Assembly: GCA_030035585.1 (NCBI GenBank)
Contig: CM057461.1
Span: 166,233,624-166,297,623 of the forward strand
DNA from: Dugong dugon
Taxonomy: Eukaryota > Chordata > Mammalia > Sirenia > Dugongidae
Reading direction: 5' to 3'
DNA length: 64,000 nt
Of this stretch, positions 58,065 through 64,000 are shown piece after piece. Position 1 is the stretch's first letter; each line of letters opens with the position of its first letter. Under the pieces are notes generated by a model, which was not told the DNA's origin, searched no databases, and saw only the letters and a program-made list of their open reading frames with translations. A program made the translations under genes and the position numbers.

Positions 58065-58278
58065 TTGTTGTTGTTTTCGTTGTGTGCTGTCGAGTCGATT
58101 TTCTACTCATAGTGACCCCATGTGACAAAGTAGAACTGCCTTCTTGGGTTTTCTAGGCTGTAGTCTTTACAGGAGCAGATTGCCAGGTCTTTCTCCTGAG
58201 GAGCCACTGGGTGGGTTCAAACCACCAACCTTTTGGTTGGCAGCTGAACACTTAACTGTTGCTCCACCAGGGCTCCTT
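58065..58278 (-). mobile_element. AfroSINE, long form
   Basis: Antisense: GTGTGCTGTCGAGTCGATTT, GGAGCAGATTGCCAGGTCTT, GGTTCAAACCACCAACCTTT, and the head end CTCCACCAGGGCTCC. Confidence 0.88.
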
Positions 58279-58555
58279 CCTCTAGGGTTTACCTACAGCA
58301 AACAGTTAGGAAAAAAAAGGGGTTCTGTCTTTAACTGAAGTAAAAATTAGATGCAACATCAAAATACAACAAATGAAATCATCCTGTATTTGTTGGTATC
58401 CTTTGGAGTGTAGACATGTTGGCTGCACAGTTCTGGAAAATTATTCTCCTATGCCAGCCTGATACTATTAGGCCACAATCTCTTTCACTTTAAGGAGAAA
58501 AGTAAAATGCCCATGGAACAGATCATGCTTCTGTATCCTGAAAATGGTCCAACTG

Positions 58556-58900
58556 TCTATATTCAACATTTATTGCCCCTTCCATTATATAGGATAGTAT
58601 GCTATATTCTGGAAGTGAGTTTAAGAGTGATTCTTGCCCCCAAGATGTTTATCATCCTGGGAGATGCAGATTTATGTAAATAAATAAAAAATGTACGTAA
58701 ACAATTATGATCAGAATAGAATAATTAATATAGTAATCATATTACCAATGTGAAGAGGGAATGCAAAGGAAATAATGATACATTCTGCTTGAGAAGGCCA
58801 GAGAAGACTTATGGAGGGGGTGGCACATGAGCTAAGCCTTTACAAATTAAAAGGATTTTAGTAGGTGGGGACCCATTAAGGGGTTTGTAGTCAGGTACTT
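58556..58900 (-). repeat. L2 LINE 3' region, antisense
   Basis: ATTCAACATTTATTGCCCCT, GTATGCTATATTCTGGAAGT, CATGAGCTAAGCCTTTACAA. The wording follows antisense L2; boundaries are approximate. Confidence 0.5.
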
Positions 58901-58904
58901 ACTG

Positions 58905-59575
58905 TACTGAACTTAGAAGCAAAGTTCCCATTTTATATGCCTTGCAAACATTGTAAGGCTTATTTTCCCTCCAATCAGTAGTGTATAATGCAGAAAAATA
59001 AAAGCAAACTTTACCAAAGAAAATGTGCATTACATTTTGTGGCGTGAAAGGTCAGCGGTTGCTTAGATATTTTTAGATTCCTGTACCCTGCTTGCCCTGA
59101 ATCAACAACCAATGAAATTTTGGTCGTTGACAGATGACTGGTTTATCTGTTGGCCCTGTCTGCACAACTCTAAAACAGAATTCAAGGCTGACTGTAGTGT
59201 AAAGACTGGTATCTTCCTAAGCCAGACTTCAATTTTGAAGGACATTGCTATAAATTTTTCTTTACATCTCTTATAACCCTATAGATTATTTATAATAAGA
59301 ACGTTAGACAAGATAAAACAAAGAACCAATGGTGTACTTGGACCTAACTTTAAATTTGATGGGATCAAACCTGTTCCTTTGCTCTCAGTGCCATCACGCC
59401 TGCTTTGGTACCTCACTAGACCCTCGTTTCCTTGACTGTTCCATTTCCTCCCCATCTGCAGTCTTTTTGGTATCATTACCTTTATGAGCCAACCTAGACT
59501 CTGTAGCCTATCCCTCTGACCAGTGTCTCACCATTTTATCTTACTTTCCTGATCCTTTGTCCTTTTATTGCACTC
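58905..59575. other. No recognisable element
   Basis: Unassigned; no gene seen. Confidence 0.4.
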
Positions 59576-60804
59576 ACCCAGCAAATCCTCAACTCTAGAT
59601 CAATCCAACATCTGATTATACGTCTTTACCTTTTACTTTCAATATGTGTTACTGTGTTTAGGTATGTTTCTTGTAAGATGTCTCTACCTACATTTTATTT
59701 TATTTTAAATCCAATCTGAGAATAACTTTTTAATTGTTGAGTGCAATTTGTTTGTATTTGTTTAGATTGCTGATTTATTTGGGCATATTTATATTACTTT
59801 TTTGAGATTTTATCATGCTTTTTGTTTCACTTTTTTTGTGTTGATTAATTTTTCTTTAGAAAATATTTCTTCCCTCTATGTCAAAATTAATCTTTTCCCC
59901 ATTCTTTACTGGTTACCTTTAAAATTTTAACATGCCGACCTAACAAGGTCTAACGTTAATAAATATTTCTATTCTCCCTTAGGACAGTACAAGACTTTAG
60001 AATGCTTGAATTCTGACAACCATGTTGTTGGTGTTTAGAATTTTAGTTCAATCTTATTTTTAATCCTCCAAATTAGTAGTTATTGTTTTTAAGTAAAGTC
60101 TTAATTTTACGTATACATATGCATATAGAAAAGTGCACAAATTATAACTCTACAACTTGATACATTTTCACAAAGGGGACATAACCCAAATAACAACAAC
60201 CCAGATCAAGAAATAGAATATTATTAGCCCTAAGTAGCCCCACTTATGCCTCCGTTACTACCTCTTCCCAAGATAATTATTATCCGATTTTTATTGTCAT
60301 TGATTAGTGTTGCCTGTTTTAAACTTCACATGGGTTTTTACGTCCGGCTTCTTTTCTTCAACATTGTTTTTGTGAGACTCATCTGTGTAGTTTGCTGTTA
60401 ACAGTAGTTTGTTTACTCCCATAGCTGTGTAATATTCCATTATATGAATATATATACCTTGTTTATTCAACCTTCTATTGATGGATATTTAGGTTGTTTT
60501 CAGTTTGTCTATTATGAATAGTGCTTCTCTGAACATCTTGTACATGTTCATATGTGGTACCCATTTCTTTTGGGTATACCTAGCAGTGGAATTGCTGGGT
60601 AATGAAATGCAATTTAACTCTCAGTCATGGAATATGAGATTTCCAGATGCTCCACATGCTCATCAACCCTTGATATTGTTAGTGTTTTTGTTAGGCATTC
60701 TGGTGGCTGTGTAATGCTATCTCATGGATTTATTTTGTATTTCAGTGAGGACTACAGATGACTAAAGAGTCGAGCATCTTTTCGTATGTTCATTGGTCAT
60801 TTGG

Positions 60805-61034
60805 TGTGGTGCGATTGATTACTTTTTGTGTGTGGCCTTTCTAGCCATGGGCTTGTAACTCCCACTCAGGTGATTGGGCGGGACTGTATGGTAAGGTAAT
60901 TGTGGCCCACCAAGAGGATTGGTCAGTTTTGCCTTAAAAGAGAGCCAATTCCAGAGCAGAGAGGATGATCCTACCACCACCAAGGAAGAACAGCCAGGAT
61001 TGGAGAGCATGTCCTTTGGACCCGGGATCCCTGC

Positions 61035-61079
<45 letters not shown>

Positions 61080-61552
61080 AACCTGTAATTCTGAAGATGG
61101 GGAAAAACAGTGGCAGCAGAGACCCGGCAGCAGGAGACGGTGCAGTGGGCTTCCCCGTCTACTGAAAGAGAAAGCTGAGTGCCTCTGGGGAGAGGCCTAG
61201 GGCCAGGGAGAGGCATGCCTGTGAGCATGGTTGGGAAGAGGCTGTCTTGATGGAAGAACTGTATCCTGAGTGTTCCTGAGCCTGAACTGTAACTGTTACT
61301 TCCCTAATAAACTCTATAATTGTGAGTATGGTCTGTGAGTTCTGTGTGGCTATTGCAGGGAATTATCGAACCCTGCAGAGAAGTAGAGAGTGCTGTGTGA
61401 GAGACAGTTGATGTCAGTATTAGTAAAGATGGCAGAGAGAGACTTGTCTGGCCTTCACCTCATGAGGGTCAGCCTTGTGCTGTTGATCTTGTTTTCCTTC
61501 CCCCTTGTTGGGTTGGAGGAGGTCAGATAACTGCCCACATGCTGTGTTTACA
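60805..61552 (+). mobile_element. Solo LTR, 748 bp, unnamed family (copy 2)
   Basis: Starts TGTGGTGCGATTGATTACTT, ends TGTTTACA, flanked by exact 5-mers TTTGG (60800-60804 and 61553-61557), typical of ERVL-class integrations. Copy 1 is 47419-48334. AATAAA at 61306-61311 is followed by CTCTATAATTGTGAGTATGG as a plausible R region. A (GA)n run expands the middle, while the 80-bp duplication of copy 1 is absent. Confidence 0.88.
61038..61078 (+). repeat. (GA)n microsatellite inside the LTR
   Basis: About 20 GA units. Copy 1 has only GACAGAGAGAGAGATAG at the matching position, so the run grew after insertion. Confidence 0.95.
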
Positions 61553-61934
61553 TTTGGATATCTGTTTTCGTGAAATGCCTACTCATATCTTTCTGGGGTT
61601 TTTACTTTTTGAATATAAGCTCATTTTTGGTTGGGGTTTTTTCTTGTGAAGACCTGTGTGTCTTAAGTTGTAGATACATACTATTGAATTGTTTTGTACT
61701 TAATTCTGCTGGAACTCTAGGTGTTATATTTTTGGCCTGGGATTTCAACACGTGTGTGTAGTATAAATTTGGACCTCACACCTGGAAGGGGCTTGGTATA
61801 TCAATTTCTTATTGGAAGAATCTTGTCTCCCTTCATCCAAAGATTGAGGTAGACAGTGCACTTCCTTGCTACTTCTTTGGGATGTTGACCAGAGATTTTC
61901 TAGACTAAGTGTTATCTAGTAAAACTTTCTGTGA

Positions 61935-62040
61935 TGATGGAAATGTCTTATGTCTCTGCTGTCTAATGGCCACATGTGGCTATTGTGTAAGTGAAATATG
62001 TAACTGAGGAACTGAATTTTTAATTTTATTTAAAATGTCT
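61935..62040 (+). repeat. Old DNA-transposon-like repeat, family uncertain
   Basis: TGGCCACATGTGGCTATTGT, then GAACTGAATTTTTAATTTTA. This wording recurs in old mammalian MITE-like repeats; I cannot assign the family name. Confidence 0.4.
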
Positions 62041-62044
62041 AAAA

Positions 62045-63185
62045 ACATTTCTCCCCCTTTTTGTCAAAAATTGAATCATTTTCTCATTCTTTAGTGGTTA
62101 CCTTTAAATTTTCAACATGATTAGAATAATAAAATAATAAAAGACGAAAGGAATAACCCTCAAATTACAAATGAAGTAACTGGGCTTAGGTTAAATGAAA
62201 CACTGTTTCTTCCTAGTAACTATATTTTCCTATTTCCTCCAAGGGTCACATGGAAAGACTATGTATAATTCAGAATAGATATTTCTACAATGAAATAAAA
62301 AATACCCCATATTTAAATCAAGTCTCTTCCTGACATCTAGGCCGTATCTAGGACACATCTGGACATTTGGCAACATCTAGGTTTGACTGACTTTTCTAGT
62401 TTTCAGCAGAACATTTAGTAAAAGAAAAGAACTAGGAATTTAAATTAATCATCTGTTTTTCAGAAAAGACGACAGCATTCCACTAGGATCTATATCCCCA
62501 TAGCTCAGCCTTTATTTCTTGCCCTGTGTCAGACTTGCTCCATGTTGGTGGAGGAGGCTGACATTCAAAGGATGTGGTTTTTGAGGTTGCCACATGGCCT
62601 TGTCATGCCTTAAAATATCTCTCTTTGGCTGCCAGATGGCCTGGAGAGGCACCATAGAACTTGTTGCCCTCAGAACTTGGCATCTTTATGACTAAAGGTT
62701 CTTTCAGGGTCCTTCCTAAGTCTCTGTTTCTAAATCTCTGGAGTGCTTCAAGCCTTAAATCAGGATCTGGACCCTCTTCTCTTCCTCTCTTTGGTGAAAG
62801 CAGAGAATAAGAATGAATTCCAGGCACAGAAAGTGAGCACTAAACTTTCCCTTTTCCCCTGAGAACATTAATCTTTAGCCACTCTCCAAAAGAAAATTTC
62901 CCTTCTTCATGCCTCAATCCTTTGGAAATTGTGTGCCTATGAGGTGTGTAGAAACCCTATTAGGAACCTACTCTGAGAGTCTACAAATAGGCCCAATCCT
63001 TGGGGCTACCTAGAAGGGAGGGAGGATGCATTCCTGCATATACTTATCAGGCCCCACTGTGTGGAGATGCATAAAATGCAATTTTTTGAAGTTATTGAAG
63101 GATAATGTTGTTGAATTTCCGTTTATAGAATGGAAAAAATGAGATAAATTGGTTTGAAAAGAGAAAAGTAAATATATTGCAAGGG
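62045..63185. other. Mostly unassigned, with an L1M-like scrap
   Basis: 62072-62119 resembles 59887-59935 (CATTCTTTAGTGGTTACCTT versus CATTCTTTACTGGTTACCTT), so it is probably an antisense L1M scrap. The remainder holds no gene or repeat I can name. Confidence 0.4.
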
Positions 63186-63189
63186 AGAC

Positions 63190-63420
63190 TTCCTTCATCA
63201 AACATTTATTGTGAATCTACTATGTGCCTGAGATAGTTCTAGGCTCTGGAGATATACCAGTTGGTGAACGAGACAGACATGTTCCTTTGCCTCACGGACT
63301 TCACACTCAAGTGGAGGGTGCGCAAGGTACCTAACTGGGAATGTGTACGTGGAGAGGAATCAAAGGAGACTTCTCAGAGGGGGAGATGTTTAAGCCAAGG
63401 CTGAAAAGAGTTAGGCAGAC
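63190..63420 (-). repeat. L2 LINE 3' end, antisense
   Basis: CATCAAACATTTATTGTGAA, CTACTATGTGCCTGAGATAG, GGTGAACGAGACAGACATGT and AGGAGACTTCTCAGAGGG. Confidence 0.65.
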
Positions 63421-63519
63421 AAAGCTCCCAATTCAATTTGACTTCATTTTCAGTGATCCTGCTAAAAAACAAAACAAAAATTCAGCTCTTAAACTTCTAT
63501 TTTTTTCTACCCTTTTATG

Positions 63520-63740
63520 GTTTCCTGCTTGAGATACAATTCTGATTTCAACAGGAGACGATTGGACTGCTACTTCTCTCTCATACATATTTATTATTCC
63601 TCATATCTCACTGTATTATAATTTGCTGGTTTACATGTCTGACTCCTCCACTAGATTATGAGCCCCTTAAAGTCAGGGACTATGTCTCAATAGTCTATTT
63701 AGGAACACTATAACTCTATAATGAGTAAATAAAGGAATCA
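63520..63740 (+). repeat. L2 LINE 3' end, sense
   Basis: CTAGATTATGAGCCCCTTAA, AGTCAGGGACTATGTCTCAA and AATGAGTAAATAAAGGAATC. Confidence 0.65.
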
Positions 63741-63834
63741 AGATGTGTAGAAAAAAGAAAATACATGTTTTCACAGTATCAATTTACATTCAGAAAAGTA
63801 TCATAGCAAAATACGATATTTTGCCACCCAATTT

Positions 63835-64000
63835 ATTCAATCATTTAACAAATATTTAGTGAGAATCCACCAAGTGTATTAGGCGATGCAATGGTGAGCA
63901 AAACAGACATGGCAGTAGCTCTCATGGAGTATCCAGTCTGATGGGGGAAGACAAACTTTATATAAACAGTCATTAAGCGCATAATTCCTAACTCTACCAA
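63835..64000 (-). repeat. L2 LINE 3' end, antisense, runs off the window
   Basis: TTCAATCATTTAACAAATAT, TTAGTGAGAATCCACCAAGT, GGTGAGCAAAACAGACATGG, and CTCATGGAGTATCCAGTCTG. Confidence 0.65.

Larger units (their letters stand above)
59580..61765 (-). mobile_element. L1M LINE, 3' region, split by a solo LTR
   Basis: Antisense L1M phrases: TGTTTCTTGTAAGATGTCTC-type wording (59660 on), ATGGATATTTAGGTTGTTTT, TATGAATAGTGCTTCTCTGA, GGTATACCTAGCAGTGGAAT, GAGCATCTTTTCGTATGTTC up to CATTTGG (60804). It then resumes after the LTR at TTTGGATATCTGTTTTCGTG (61553). Non-coding and old. Confidence 0.75.

Noticed and set aside
1-64000. CRISPR array, prokaryotic operon or integrated viral gene cluster.
   Set aside because: No regularly spaced direct repeats and no prokaryotic coding density. 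All repeats are mammalian interspersed elements, and the only virus-like element is the gene-less MaLR-type provirus and its LTRs.

Overview
The window is nuclear DNA of a placental mammal, almost certainly an afrotherian (elephant, sea cow, hyrax and relatives). The evidence is about fifteen copies of a tRNA-derived SINE with the AfroSINE head (GGAGCCCTGGTGGC...GTGGTTAAG), six loci of an RTE-type LINE whose 3' tail (GGGTCGCTATGAGTC...CAACAACAAC) is shared with that SINE, and MaLR-type LTRs starting TGTCATGGATTGAATTG. Around these lies the usual older mammalian layer of L2, MIR, MLT1, MER5 and L1M. The species cannot be fixed from the sequence alone.

I found no cellular protein-coding exon, no functional tRNA or rRNA gene, no CpG island and no CRISPR-like array. 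All open frames are short. The longest with recognisable protein similarity are decayed RTE reverse transcriptase and endonuclease pieces, so the window reads as intergenic or deep-intronic.

Layout. 0-9 kb: old L1M, MIR and MLT1, then an RTE 3' half split by a MaLR-type LTR. 11.9-17 kb: AfroSINEs, one of them split by an L1 3' end with a 20-nt target duplication; a long inverted repeat; a SINE with a tRNA-Gly head; antisense L2. 18.2-23.7 kb: an MLT1 LTR, then a complete two-LTR MaLR-like provirus whose right LTR is broken by a 2.66-kb RTE. 27.7-31.6 kb: an AfroSINE cluster, including two serial insertions in one target. 33.7-40 kb: a solo LTR, SINEs and a mosaic RTE. 40.5-46 kb: L1ME, then a repeat-poor stretch at 42.0-43.9 kb with retained CpGs. 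46.7-53.6 kb: L2 carrying an L1 tail and a solo LTR, then MLT1, L2, an RTE end and another MaLR-type LTR. 55.8-57.2 kb: an RTE insertion with a 5' inversion and a matching target duplication. 57.2-64 kb: a MER5 pair, L1M split by a solo LTR, and L2.

No genes act together here. What can be read is insertion history. RTE and the MaLR-type LTR are each nested in the other, so both were active in overlapping periods, and AfroSINE insertions fall on top of several older elements. The findings are therefore about transposon mechanism, plus one unexplained long hairpin and one repeat-poor candidate regulatory stretch.
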